The notes beneath the pieces were generated by a model that was not told the DNA's origin, made no database searches, and saw nothing but the letters and a program-made list of their open reading frames with translations. From Glandiceps talaboti (taxonomy: Eukaryota > Hemichordata > Enteropneusta > Spengelidae): 52,500 nt of DNA. This document shows, one piece after another, positions 1 through 13,388 of this stretch. Made by a program: the position numbers and the translations under genes. Location: contig NC_135557.1 in assembly GCF_964340395.1 (NCBI RefSeq), positions 22,861,225 through 22,913,724 of the forward strand, written 5' to 3'. Each line of letters starts with the position of its first letter. The first letter of the stretch is position 1.

Positions 1-1097
1 ACCACCACCACCACCGCCGTTTTGTTTTGAATGCACGGTCTAGTGGTATCACGACACGTCATATGTCTACATGGCGCTGTCACTAGAACTGGGTCTTGTC
101 TTTGTGGACTACTGAAATACAGTGAATGAGTGGCACTATGTATTATAGACACGATAGTTGTATTCTTCTAATACGAACAATTATTTCACGATCGTGTTAT
201 GAGATTCTAGGAAGATTATGGTTGTACAATGAGATAATTTTCGGCTTACAGGACCATTTTGTGTCTGTTGTAAGTTAAATATACATCAAAGAAACACCGA
301 TTGGCGGATAACGATTATGACAATGTCATCGATAACATTAACTACGTCAACAAATACAAATCTAACAGACAGAGAGTGGCGAATCACACAATCATTTATC
401 AACGATGGATATTAATTTATTCCCCCCCCCCAACTTTTTTAATTAGCATATAGTACAAATGACTATCCCTTTCACATGTTCTATTGGATACTCCTGAACT
501 TCTAACTTGAAAAATACTAATTTATATTGTGATGACAGAGTGAAATATCAATAATTCATATCTGATGTAATCGAGTAATATCATCGAGTGCCACTTTTAC
601 CCAACATTGTATTATTATTTTATCTATAATCTGTAGAGATTATATCAAATCGTTACAAGTATAATTACGAATCCGTTTCCATGGTATTTTTACCATGTGA
701 ACGTGTGTATAACAGCATATAATACAGACATGTAGTTTTCTTTCTCCATGTCGTTGAGGGCGTCCCAGACTGCCTCGACCGTGCGTGGCGGGTACTCTAA
801 ATCTCTTAAAAGACCACTCAATGGCCTATTGTTGTCAGTTGCTTCAAGGGTTCATTCACTTTTAAATGTGTGGTACTATATATTGTTTCTCTGTTAATTG
901 TCATTGATTTGAATAGTCAAATGCATGTCTATATTTGTAATGTACGATCAATATTATAGTGGAATGTAAACGAAACACAAATCTGACTATGTCGCATGAC
1001 AAGCCTATTTATTTTCCAACCTAAGTACTGCAATAATATTTATAACGACGGGAAATCGATTTTAAATGCAAATAAACCGAACTAAATGTCTAATTAA

Positions 1098-1099
<2 letters not shown>
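1..1099. other. No gene seen
   Basis: AT-rich DNA with stops in all frames at short intervals. It holds only a short C-run at 421-430 and no splice-bounded open frame. It could be intergenic or part of an intron of a gene extending beyond the window. Confidence 0.6.

Positions 1100-1182
<83 letters not shown>
1100..1182. repeat. (TA)n microsatellite
   Basis: About 41 uninterrupted TA dinucleotides. The tract directly abuts the sequence that leads, on the minus strand, from the hammerhead-like motif at 1272-1310, so it may mark the edge of the element carrying that motif. Confidence 0.95.
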
Positions 1183-1183
<1 letters not shown>

Positions 1184-1271
1184 CTCGGTGAGTATCAATC
1201 TGCTAAGACAGTGCTCTATACCGCAGTGGCAGAGCGCAATAGTTTTGGTAGTACTGGAACTCTTTCTTGGT

Positions 1272-1310
1272 TGTAACTTGGAGTTTCACGCATAGTGCGA
1301 TCATCAGACA
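1272..1310 (-). ncRNA. Candidate hammerhead ribozyme (Penelope-like element?)
   Basis: Read on the minus strand from 1310 to 1272 the segment has every part of a hammerhead core in the correct order. Stem I strand UGU (1310-1308) precedes the invariant CUGAUGA (1307-1301). Stem II is CGCA (1299-1296) with loop CUA and partner UGCG (1292-1289). GAA (1287-1285) follows, then stem III ACU/AGU with loop CCA, an unpaired U (1275) at the cleavage position and stem I partner ACA (1274-1272). Short stem III type-I hammerheads are known from Penelope-like retroelements and retrozymes. Weak points are a U/U opposition at the base of stem II, a 3-bp stem I, and U rather than C at the cleavage site. No Penelope reverse transcriptase is visible nearby, so this would be an isolated terminal fragment. 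Confidence 0.5.
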
Positions 1311-1410
1311 TTGTGCGATCAACATCATATATTCATGGTCATGTTTTTAAGAGTAAACACCATTATATACTAAGTTTGTAGTCTGAATAACAGTGATGTG
1401 TGATCTAGAG

Positions 1411-1412
1411 AG

Positions 1413-1444
<32 letters not shown>

Positions 1445-1480
1445 GGGCAGGCAGACAGACGGGCAGGCAGGTTGAGAGAG
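1411..1480. repeat. (AGAC)n microsatellite with GGGC interruptions
   Basis: Tetranucleotide AGAC copies interrupted twice by a GGGCAGGC variant block. Open frames across it encode only Asp/Arg/Gln/Thr repeats and are not genes. Confidence 0.9.
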
Positions 1481-1647
1481 ACATTGACAGACAGTGGGGC
1501 GGGTCTACCAGAAATATCGTGATGGAGACGGGTGGGTCCGTGGTAAAAAGGGAAAGAGAATTTATAAATCAAATCAAACTTAGAAACATAGAACAATACA
1601 AAACTTAGAACCATATATTCGGTGGGGACTAAATGCGTACATAAATT

Positions 1648-1982
1648 ATGACATACATACATACATACATACATACATACATACATACATGCATGCATAC
1701 ATACATACATACATACATACATACATACATACATACATACATACATACATTCATACACACATACATACATACATACATACATACATACATACATACATAC
1801 ATACATACACACACACATACATACATACATACATACATACATACATACATACATACATACATACATACATACATGCATGCATACATACATACATACATAC
1901 ATACATACATACATACATACATACATTCATACACACATACATACATACATACATACATACATACATACATACATACATACAT

Positions 1983-2015
<33 letters not shown>

Positions 2016-2154
2016 TACATACATACATACATACATACATACATACATACATACATACATACATACATACATACATACATAGTCACATACATACACACAT
2101 ACATACATACATACATACATACATACATACATACATACATACATACATACATAC
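1648..2154. repeat. (ATAC)n microsatellite array, about 0.5 kb
   Basis: Mostly perfect ATAC tetranucleotides, with interruptions GCATGC, ATTCATACAC and (AC)n. The order of interruptions repeats after about 176-184 bases, showing an internal block duplication. Long open frames on both strands here are simple (THTYIH / CMYV) translations of the repeat. Confidence 0.97.
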
Positions 2155-3078
2155 CGGAACTGTGTACAGAAGAAAACAATATTGAGAATGACATGAACAA
2201 ATATACTATAGCTCAAAGCAAATGTTTTCGTCAGTCGTACGCAACAAATAACAAGTTCATTTGTATAAGGACGTCAACATATTATGGCGTGATATGCTAT
2301 GAATTGCCAAATGAAATCCATAGACCTGATAGTAACATACACATGAACTGAACGTAGTACTACCTTTTCGAACTCGTATTTATAACTAATATCTATAAAT
2401 CTTTATGAAGTGGGTTCTAAAGTCATAATTAATTTGATTTCAATTGGTTATGTCAACAACAGGTGTTATGGTTATCGTTTTGATGGCGTCACTAGTACTG
2501 AAATACGCCTAGTCGAGCAGCAGCCGTGACGTCACCATTACCACTATGTGGGTCAAAACCCGTAAACAACAATTTGAAAGTTGTCGTGTACTCTGAACAA
2601 TGCAGATAACAATGTACAAGTCAACACCTTCGTAGAAAACACGGACACGAGTCAGTTTTAGTTAGAAATCATACATGCACTTATCTATACAGTGTAATTG
2701 AAGACAAATCAACTTTCAGAGATGTAAATGTTCAAAAGTTAAACTATTTTTTAGAAAACATAGATACATGAAAAGTATAGATAATGTAAGTGAAAGAAAC
2801 CCAGAATGTACATCATGTAATATGAGACATGTAAAACAGTGTCTACTCGTTTTGTAAGATATATAGTGTCAATTATGGTGTATACTAGACAAGTTTATTT
2901 CATATGTCGAACCTAATCATAACTTCTTACCTTGAATGAATCTGTGGATCTAACTATACACATGCGACAAACGCATGCTAAGGATGGATCTCCTTAGCCA
3001 TCTTAATTTCTTAATTTATTGGGTTAAATCTATATATAATGCCGTGTTTCCTACTAATATTACATTGGGCATTGTTAT
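2155..3078. other. No gene seen
   Basis: Unique AT-rich sequence between two microsatellites. I see no supported exon, RNA gene or transposon end. Confidence 0.6.
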
Positions 3079-3081
3079 ATC

Positions 3082-3135
<54 letters not shown>

Positions 3136-3179
3136 CGTGTCTCTCTATGTCTCTGTCTCTGTCTCTGTCTCTCTCTGTC

Positions 3180-3216
<37 letters not shown>

Positions 3217-3217
3217 T
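3079..3217. repeat. (GTCT)n / (TC)n microsatellite
   Basis: Two runs of GTCT separated by a GTCTCT-rich spacer, ending in (TC)n. Confidence 0.95.
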
Positions 3218-6200
3218 TCATTCCCAAGAGAAAGGTTATCAGCAACCAACTTTTCAAATCATCAAAGTATAAACACTACTAGAAGGAGTATCGTACATGT
3301 CGAAATAACTTAATTAGTATATTGTATATGATCAAAGAGAAATTGTAAATTTGTAGTCTTGGTCATTATTTAGTTGACTGTCGTGTTTCATTTGTAGTAA
3401 ATAAGAGAGCATGTAAGGAAATGGTGAGCCAACTTTGACACAGGCGATATAAACGACTTGATTAGATAAGCAAATCGGATACGATACAATACGATACTCG
3501 GATACAATAAAGTACCAAACAGTTTACGTAAACTAGATGAATGAATGGCCGATGAAAACAGAACCGTTATTGAAGCTGAGGGCAAGCTATATACGCATAG
3601 AATACATAACGATTTGAACGGACATAGAGTAATGAGAATATGACGTCAGTCTATTATCTAAATCCATCATATCTGTTGTAACAATACCCAACAAGGGACG
3701 GGATGTAGACATACTCGAGTACAATAGCAATTAGAATTTTGTGTTGGTGCACAATAGAGTGAACTGGGATTGTTCTCTATTCCTCTTATCACTTACCTAT
3801 ATTTGCAAGTGATACGAAACATACGCAGCAGGGACGTACGAATCGTTTAGTCTTAGGCTGGTTCAGTATCAACAAAGTCAGTGAAATTATGACCCCCCCC
3901 GCCCTCAAAAGAAGTACTAAAAAATAATAATAATAATAACAAACGTACAACTCCTACACAACTTGACTTGAAGGAAGTTGGGAACAATTTTATAAGAAAT
4001 AACAGCTATATAACGTGCAGTAGTCAACACGCCAATATAGTATTTCTTTTGTGTTTAGTTTTTGTTTTGTTGTGTTACTATTGAAACATAAGATGAACGA
4101 GTCGCCTAGGCCTGGTTGTACACTTTATTTAACGATCCTATTAATCTAAGTTGTGTAAATTGTAACATAAAAGGTTAGAATCGTCTGTCACGTGGGTGAT
4201 TACTTTATGATACCCATGATTATGTTGGATGGACGGCTTGAGATTGATTCGCGTGATTGTTGAAGGTTGTTGATTTCCTACCAAACAATACACGTTGCTG
4301 GGTATATTTAGTTGAATGTGGTATCCAGGTACGGTGTAGTGTTCATCACCATCCATTGTTCCTTACATTGTTTTCTACTTTGTCTGCATTTAAGGTGATT
4401 TTCATCACGTGCAGATTGTCTGATGAGATGTGTCTTTTGCCCCGACAATTATACTAATTAATGAGGCATTGCAGCTATAAGACTTGGTAGGAGAAGTGTT
4501 ACAAACTCATCTGCTTTGTAAATGGTTTTAATCCTATGCGCGTACAGAGGCTGCGGTGGATTGAATGCCCCGTGGTGAGTAGAATTAAAAATGTTATGTT
4601 ACATGCATATGGGGCCCTGTACACGCCTTTATCAGAGGTTATCAATCGTACAATGGTATCCTGCCATCGACTGTGATGACACTTTAAAAATGTTTACAAC
4701 TATTGTTGTTTCAATAATTATATCCCTCTACACAAATTTGAATTCACTCGAGCAGACGGTATCACGGTCGGTTTTACGAATTCCTTTCGAATTTTTAATC
4801 GCGATCTTGAATTGCCGAACCTACATGTATGAATGCTGAGCTCTTTAGTGCCAGAAGTAACGTGAGATAGAATTCACATGAAAAAAGTATGGATTTGCGG
4901 TCGAATTGAACATTTTACCACGTGAACTACAGCATTGGGTGTGTTGATGGATGTGTGAGAACTCCTTGAATTATATATCACCGTATTGTTCGGGGTACGT
5001 GATAGCTGCTCGGGATAGACCCGTCTCACGCAAAGGTGTTGACGTCGTTTCATCATCAATACGTTTGTTTGATTACATTGATGGAATGATATCTCTACCA
5101 GTCTTATAAAATCTTACTTCAGAATTCATGCAGTCATGATCCTGGATCCTCACTCTGTTATCACTAGATGTTAGGACATATATGTGATAGTACATCTCTT
5201 TAGGTTTGACGTCTTGTTACACCATCTTTCGTCTCCCTCCGTACGTATCATTGATCACCACCGTTCATCGATTACCATTTGTTCAGTATACCAATATTAC
5301 CATGCCTATTAACCAGGGACTCCTTATTGCAATATACATTGTCTGCCTTCGCATGAATTACTGAGAGGCTCTTTCCATATGTTTGTCACCAGGTACATTC
5401 AGACATGGGACTTACAATAACAGTGAGATAACTCGTAACTAACAAGCAGATCATGCAGTCATTGTAGCTAAAGTCGAGATGTGATAAGTACATACAGGTT
5501 TTCACCAGCTCCTGTATTGTTTTCAAGATCCATCTTATAGTTATCTTTAGAAAGACTACTCCTCAAAGATGGTATCACTGTGGTTCATTTGCTCTCTTAC
5601 ATTCTCTCAATATCTCTACTGTATATATACCTGTACAATCTGCATGATCGGATTGCCAGGCATATCCTAATGCCCTCTATAGTACAACTTGATTGTCATC
5701 CATTGGTTCCCACGACAGACTATATAATACCCATCACTCTATCATCGTCGCCTTTTTCAAGTGTCAGAATTCCTACATCCGTCTTTCTGCACGGTAACGC
5801 CTTCGATTGTGGACTTCATTTTTCAAAGGACCTTGAAAATTTGGTGTTTATTTCATCACGTCTTAAGGGGTAGGTTGTAGAAGATTCATTGTTTACAAAG
5901 CAATTACCATACAAACTGTGCACGTGTAACGCCAGTTCCTATTATCTCCATGTTTGAACTTTGTCGTCAAGTATTAGTACTTCTATTATCTTAATCTCCC
6001 CTTTCTTACGAGATGACATTTATTCCTGTTGCTGCTCACTCTACAGTACACATGTAGTGTCCATCGTTCTGATCACCGTGGTATAGAACTGATTTTTTTT
6101 TGTAATAAGTTGGTAAGTACGGCTACATTCCTGTATGGTTCTACTAATGTAACATTCAATAGGCAATTCAGATTTCTTTGTCTTTACACAAGCTGAAATG

Positions 6201-9200
6201 TTGGTAAATGCTATGTTAGGATAGTCGTCGTCCGCTATGTAGCCTAAGTGTGTGGCTTCCACTGGTACATCTTTCGACAGGTATAAGCCTACAATACTAA
6301 TACCAAACATTCTTCCGTCCACGAACACGCCAGTACGTGGCACATCGGTGACATCAATCAGTTTGATTCCTTATTGTTTTTTTCACTCTGGGACAAGCCA
6401 TCGGCTTTGTCTTTGTAGTGAGGATGCAGGTGTTGCGTTCAATCTCATACAGTTACAGTGCAGTGGTAGGACTGGGACCGTTCTCTTGGAATAATGTACC
6501 TACATTGTATTCTAGTTTCGCCTACACCATGAGATGTCTACGTTATGTTATGATTGTGGTATGCTATCTTATGTTTGTGCAAGTCTAGAATCTAATGAAA
6601 AGAATACACCTTGAAGGTGTAGAGAGACAGAGACTAATTTGAACACTGAGTCATCGCCTTTTGGGTTGAAAGTTGCCGTTGGGATTAATATCAATGTTCA
6701 AGGGTAGGCTGTGTTTGCTTTACGGATACCCGGCGGGATTATCGGACTCGACAAACGGATTTGTATGTAGGGGCAGAAATTGTGATGGAATAAATCACCC
6801 ATGAACATTTCACACTTCAAAAACACCTTCATTTTCAAAGCCCTTGGTCTGATATGTTATCAAGTTGACATTCCTGTGTGAAATAGTACTGTGATGTAGT
6901 GGTTCACTCGGAGCGACTGATAGCCTGCGCGGTACTCGGGAATGCCGATACCAGGGAAACTCTTCACGCATGATCAGTGGAATTCAGGTGTCTCCTAACG
7001 TGAGAGACTCGGCTCCCAATGGTATTCAGTATATTTAACGAATAGTGGTGAAAGCCGTTGCACGCTGTGAATCGTTTAAATGTACATGTTCAATGAAAAG
7101 CGGCTAGTTGTTACATAATGGTTAACAATTGACGATAAATAGACAAACTTACAAACCTATTACAGGCAGAAGCAGTATGCTTCACAATTGCTTACCAACC
7201 TACCTTCAAGGCAAGCTTGTTCAAATTAAGACCCTGTTACCCTTTGTTTGCTCCTATCCAGATAGTAACACTGAGATGTTATGTGACTTAAGTTATTTAA
7301 TGTCACCCAATGCAATTAGGCTGTCTATTTGTTATTTTCATTTGCTAAATTGTACATAACATAGCTGATTTTGTTTTGCATTCACTTCCAAGTGATAAAT
7401 CACAGTCCGTCTTACAGAGGGACTGTGGACAAAGGTATACAAAATGGCTTGGCATACTTCGATCCTATTGAACTATATTAGCTGCTAATATTCGTGGTCT
7501 GGCTACAGAACTAGACTACTTTAAGTGTTATATTTTCCGTACATCATTATTTCCAATCAAAATGGTCCATATTATAGACTTATTCAGATTTTAAATATAC
7601 ATATATGCATTTAGGGGAGATATTAGATTGTAGTGTATTGGAAGTTGATATGATCTCCTGGACCAGTTTCAAAAATAGTGTTGAAATCGACACCGCTATG
7701 ACTTATCACTGACACCTCCATCCCTTTCTAGTCAGCGGTTCAATTATTCGTGGCCTATATTTAGACTAATCTGGACAAAGATGTTGCCCCGGGTATATGT
7801 CAGTTAATCCCGACCTACAAACATGCTTGCATTCTGCTATGACTAGGCCAACAAAGATGTTATGTTAGTCACAGTGCTGTACGGTGGATCATTATTTCCT
7901 GTGGAAAAAATACTGAACTGATACTTCCGTTTAATATGTCGTGGCTCGTTATTGAGTAAATGATAAAGTGTTCAATGGCCATTTGTATGAGGAATCTTAG
8001 ATATTCTTTGCAATTACCGTCAATGCATGTTATCATTTGATGCAGGCTTGCTATATGTTGTTGAGTAAACTTATTTTTCAACAACTTTTGGGTCGGAATT
8101 TGAGATGACAATAGGTTGGGCCATTACTCTGACGTCACCACTGTTAAGTTACGAAAAGACAGTGGGTAATTAATTACCAGGCTGCACAATATGCTTAATT
8201 TGCAAATTAGCACGAACTTGGATAGAGCTGATTACACTGGTCCCGAAATCGTGTAACTACAGAACAACACAATCTACTTTAAGGTTGACGTCAGCCAACA
8301 AGTAACAATTATTTGTTCAACTGTGTCTGGACATTTGCTGTGCGTCATATCAAACATATCAAGCACTTAGTAGAACATGATTGGCATGCAGTAAACGTCT
8401 TGGTATTTTATCTGTTATCAAGTATGAGCCGCTTGAAGTAACGGTAGTAAATCGACTCGAATTTGGTGTTGTTTTTGCTGATGGAAACTCGTGGCTGACC
8501 TCCGTAATATCAGCTTAGATCAGATACCTCCCAGCTGCCATTCAGTGGGACTTGTTGATTTGAGGAATAACTTTAGTGTGTGACGCAGTGCCATGGTAGA
8601 GATACTACACATGGCGATCAACCCTCAGTTACTCAAGTGTAGTTAACAGCTTCGACGAGAACAGACAAAAAACACCTACAACTTACGATTGGTAGAAATT
8701 TATTGGAAAGCAAGGTACGTCTCGTATTACATATCTTCAGAGTCGATAAAGAAACATGGTACGGTGATTGTTTAGTATAATGGCATCTGACCCCGTCTTG
8801 CTCAGGATCACATCTTTCGAACAATGCCTTAACATTCTGTTAACTGTATTGTTGCATTGAGGAGGAAATCTATATTTGTTATCAGCTCAAAAGAAATGAA
8901 TAATCTACAATTACAAAAAATAGTAATTACACGAAATAATCTTGGGAACAAAGAACCAGAAAATGGCTATGCCAGTCGCGTTTAACGATTTCTTAGCAGT
9001 GTGTCACAGTCTGGTCATCCAAACTAGGTGTTAAGATGTACGAATGCATCATGAAAGAATTTTTGTTGTGACCTTTCTATCAATTGAGTGGTATATGAAT
9101 TTTATTAGACTAGTTGTAGTACCGTTATCAAGGGACATGCACACACAAAAAAATGATCTTCCACGATATTGTTTCACCTTATAAACTTACTGTCGCGGTG

Positions 9201-9831
9201 CTTTCTACATGTATGTGGATGATCGAGTAATGTACGTGACTCGACTACAGACCAGTATCATTATCAAGGGGCGTGTAAATCACACAAATGAATCTCTATC
9301 AGTATTTGTATATCTTATTAACGCGGTGTTTAGCAAATTGCTGAGTAAACACCCATACGCCCTCTCTTTCAACTACCTGTCCTGTGTAGAAGTGTCTAAC
9401 GTGTATGATTGGTATAATTCATACGTGACCAAAGCCGATCACAAAGATGGGTTCTATCGACGACCAACTAAAAAATTCCACGATATGCGAGGCTGGTATG
9501 ATGTCATGTCACTTCTAAGAAAGACAACTCACACGCTTGTCCTTCGTCCTTCGTTATGCTTGTCTCGCAATAACACAGCCAACTTTCGCTGCAATAATGT
9601 TAGGCTTCGTGCAATAGGAAGGGTTAAAAGTAGAAAAGTGTGTACTTATTTCAATCGAGACACTGGCAGACAAATAGGAAATTTCTTTCCAGGTTAAAAT
9701 ACATCAGAAAGGAATTAGAAAGTACGCCCCTATTTTCTTGCAGGCCTATCTACAGCACTGACACAACTCTACATACGTGTCTCAATTTGCGTAATTGCAC
9801 CCCAAATCACACCACAAGTGACAACTTATAA
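3218..9831. other. Long stretch without a supported gene
   Basis: Mixed-composition single-copy sequence. Open frames longer than 80 codons occur at 6041-6360 (minus) and 9209-9697 (plus) but neither has a recognisable domain or convincing splice borders. A perfect 8-bp inverted repeat lies at 7401-7427 (CACAGTCC/GGACTGTG). Nothing else can be supported. Confidence 0.5.
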
Positions 9832-9832
9832 A

Positions 9833-9862
<30 letters not shown>
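9832..9862. repeat. (TTG)n microsatellite
   Basis: About ten TTG triplets. Confidence 0.9.
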
Positions 9863-9864
<2 letters not shown>

Positions 9865-11668
9865 GCGGTGGCGGTGTTTTCACATCATAGGAACAATATT
9901 GAACACTGAAAGTTAAACCCAAAACTAGTTGGCTGTGGAGTACATGTATGTGAATCGTACTGTGTGGCCAGTAAACCATGAACTGCACCAAACATAAATT
10001 AAAACCCTGGGGGTTAACCATCAATATTGGTTCACCAGGGTATAAAGTGACATTCAGAGTTTACATGGTTGTGTGCATACATCTCAAAGTGGGTAACTTA
10101 TCATGGCTTATAGCACTTCACCGTGTGTGTGTATATATATAACGATCATCGACAGTGACGTGTCAGTGTGTTGCTTCATTCTGTTAAACATAGACAGTAG
10201 AGAAGAAGTGTTTATGGTTCTAATCATCCTTCGATACGTATCGAATATTTTTTCACGGAAAGAGCGAGCCAGGCGTATTAGCGTACCCGAGGCAATAACC
10301 CTACGGAATCGTCTCCCTTCTCGACTAAATGCACTCGGTCGTGACTACGTCTTTAGATATTTGTAAAAAACTACCGGAACAGCCTTTTAACAGATAAAAC
10401 AGACTTTTAGATCTATTCACCTCTCATAATAACTGTAGGCCATTACCAGGCATTGGACAAACACTATGATCCTTGAAAACTCTCGTTGAATGCCAGGAAA
10501 GCAACAAAGGAATCTGTTTACCAAAATATTTCACCGAAAGGATCAATGTTGTGACGTATTAGAGTCAAGATCAAACTCTTCAGATCGCACTAATACTACT
10601 GACGTCGTGCTACGAGTTGTCTTTCAATTACTAATACAAACACAGAATGCTTTCTGATCATAACTTTACAACATTCATAGCATAAAATGGGTAACTGAAG
10701 ACCTGGCCTACGGACTGAGAGGCGACGGTGTCTTGGCTGGTTAACTCACGCACAAACTGAAACAAAGGGCCAGACATCACCAGATTTTAGCTTTCAGTGA
10801 CTGTGTGTTGTTGGTGCTCTATGTAGGAACAATCGTCCGAAACTTTTTTAAACCTACTTTCACCTGATAAAGAAGTGACAGACGATCGAAATGTTGGGCC
10901 TAATACATAAAGTGTTGGTGGTGCTTTGCTAGTCCTCATTCTCCCTAGAGAGTATTTGTTTGTACAAAACTAAGTTGGGTGAGAGAGAGGACTATCCTGC
11001 TATTGAAACGTCAAATTCAAGATCAGTCTTTCATCTTAGGAAAGGACAGAGAATCTGAATGTTAAGTCTTATAGATAAGTTTCATGATTTGATATTAAGT
11101 GTCTGGCATTTTACTATCAAATGAAAAAACAAATTCAAGATGTATCTACGTTATTGTTCCAAGTTTCCCCAGTGTTTATATCGCCATGCACATGTACAAT
11201 TAGTGTTTTAATCACTTTCCAGTGTTTCGCTGAGAAATGGCCACCACAGCCAATTATATTGTCTATACAGTAAAACAAACTCATCTCACATACCGCGCTT
11301 AAAATTCAAAACAGCAGTACGCGCAAAACTAATGAACTTTGAAATTTGATTGATTTTTCACATAATTGACAATATCGCATACTTTGACACGAGACATCAC
11401 AATCGCATACTTTGACACGAGACACAGGACTAGAAACATTGATTAGATTTGACAAGTAAACACATTGTGGTACCATGAAGTGGCATCGCGATCTCTGTGT
11501 CACATACATCGCCTCCTGATCAATATCTGATCAATGTCAGAATGATGGAGCCTGTAGTGAAGTGTGTTTTCAATATTTAGTAGCTACTGTGGTATAGAGT
11601 CACATGGGAATCTCAATTTGAGAATACTAGGATATGAGTACGGGAATTTAGCATAGGAAGGTATGCTT
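9863..11668. other. No functional gene seen
   Basis: Apart from the possible LINE relic at 10247-10366 there is a decayed hammerhead-like string at about 10869-10901 and a small direct duplication at 11374-11424. No supported coding exon was found. Confidence 0.5.
10247..10366 (+). pseudogene. Possible LINE ORF2 C-terminal relic
   Basis: The frame ending at 10366 gives a segment with the spacing typical of the C-terminal tail of non-LTR retrotransposon ORF2 proteins: an Arg-rich stretch (RKERARR), then ISVPEAITLRNRLPSRLNAL, then a VFRYL end. In many CR1/RTE/L2-like families this region reads roughly 'R.fsv..a.t.WN.LP..lr.l....F...L'; here the usual Trp is replaced by Arg. The frame is closed right after VFRYL and no reverse transcriptase motifs are visible upstream, so it is at best an old, 5'-truncated copy. 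Chance similarity cannot be excluded. Confidence 0.35.
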
Positions 11669-11740
11669 TATATTATATTATATTATATTATATTATATTA
11701 TATTATATTATATTATATTATATTATATTATATTATATTG
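11669..11740. repeat. (TATTA)n pentanucleotide microsatellite
   Basis: About 14 copies of a pentanucleotide, unlike the di- and tetranucleotides that dominate elsewhere in the window. Confidence 0.93.
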
Positions 11741-11778
11741 TATATACATCTATATACACACAACACACACATATATAC

Positions 11779-12856
<1,078 letters not shown>

Positions 12857-13261
12857 ACATACATACATGCATACATACACACACACATACATACATACAT
12901 ACATACATACATACATACATACATACATACATACATACATACATACATACATGCATGCATGCATGCATGCATGCATACACACACACACACACATGCATGC
13001 ATGCATGCATGCATGCACGCACACACACGCACACGCACGCACGCACGCACACACACATACATACATACATGCATGCATGCATACATACACACACATTCAT
13101 ACATACATACATACATACATACATGCATGCATGCATACATAAACACACATACATACATACATACATACATACATACATACATACACACACATACATACAT
13201 ACATACTTACACACACATACATACATACATACATAGATACATACATACATACATACATACA

Positions 13262-13294
<33 letters not shown>

Positions 13295-13322
13295 TCATTC
13301 ATTCATTCATTCATTCATTCAT
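12857..13322. repeat. (ACAT)n/(GCAT)n/(ACGC)n compound array and (ATTC)n
   Basis: Compound tetranucleotide array with blocks of ACAT, GCAT, ACAC and GCAC, ending in (ATTC)n at about 13293-13322. It abuts the 3' tail of the LINE fragment at 13331. Confidence 0.96.
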
Positions 13323-13328
13323 CTATCC

Positions 13329-13330
<2 letters not shown>

Positions 13331-13388
<58 letters not shown>

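Noticed and set aside
1405-2351. Long frames encoding Cys-Met-Tyr-Val or Thr-Tyr-Ile-His repeats
   Set aside because: Direct translations of the ATAC microsatellite. The same applies to frames at 12.8-13.4, 37.1-37.7, 38.3-38.7 and 45.0-45.3 kb.
9209-9697. 162-codon plus-strand frame
   Set aside because: No recognisable domain or motif, no splice context, and a few frames of this length are expected by chance in 52 kb.
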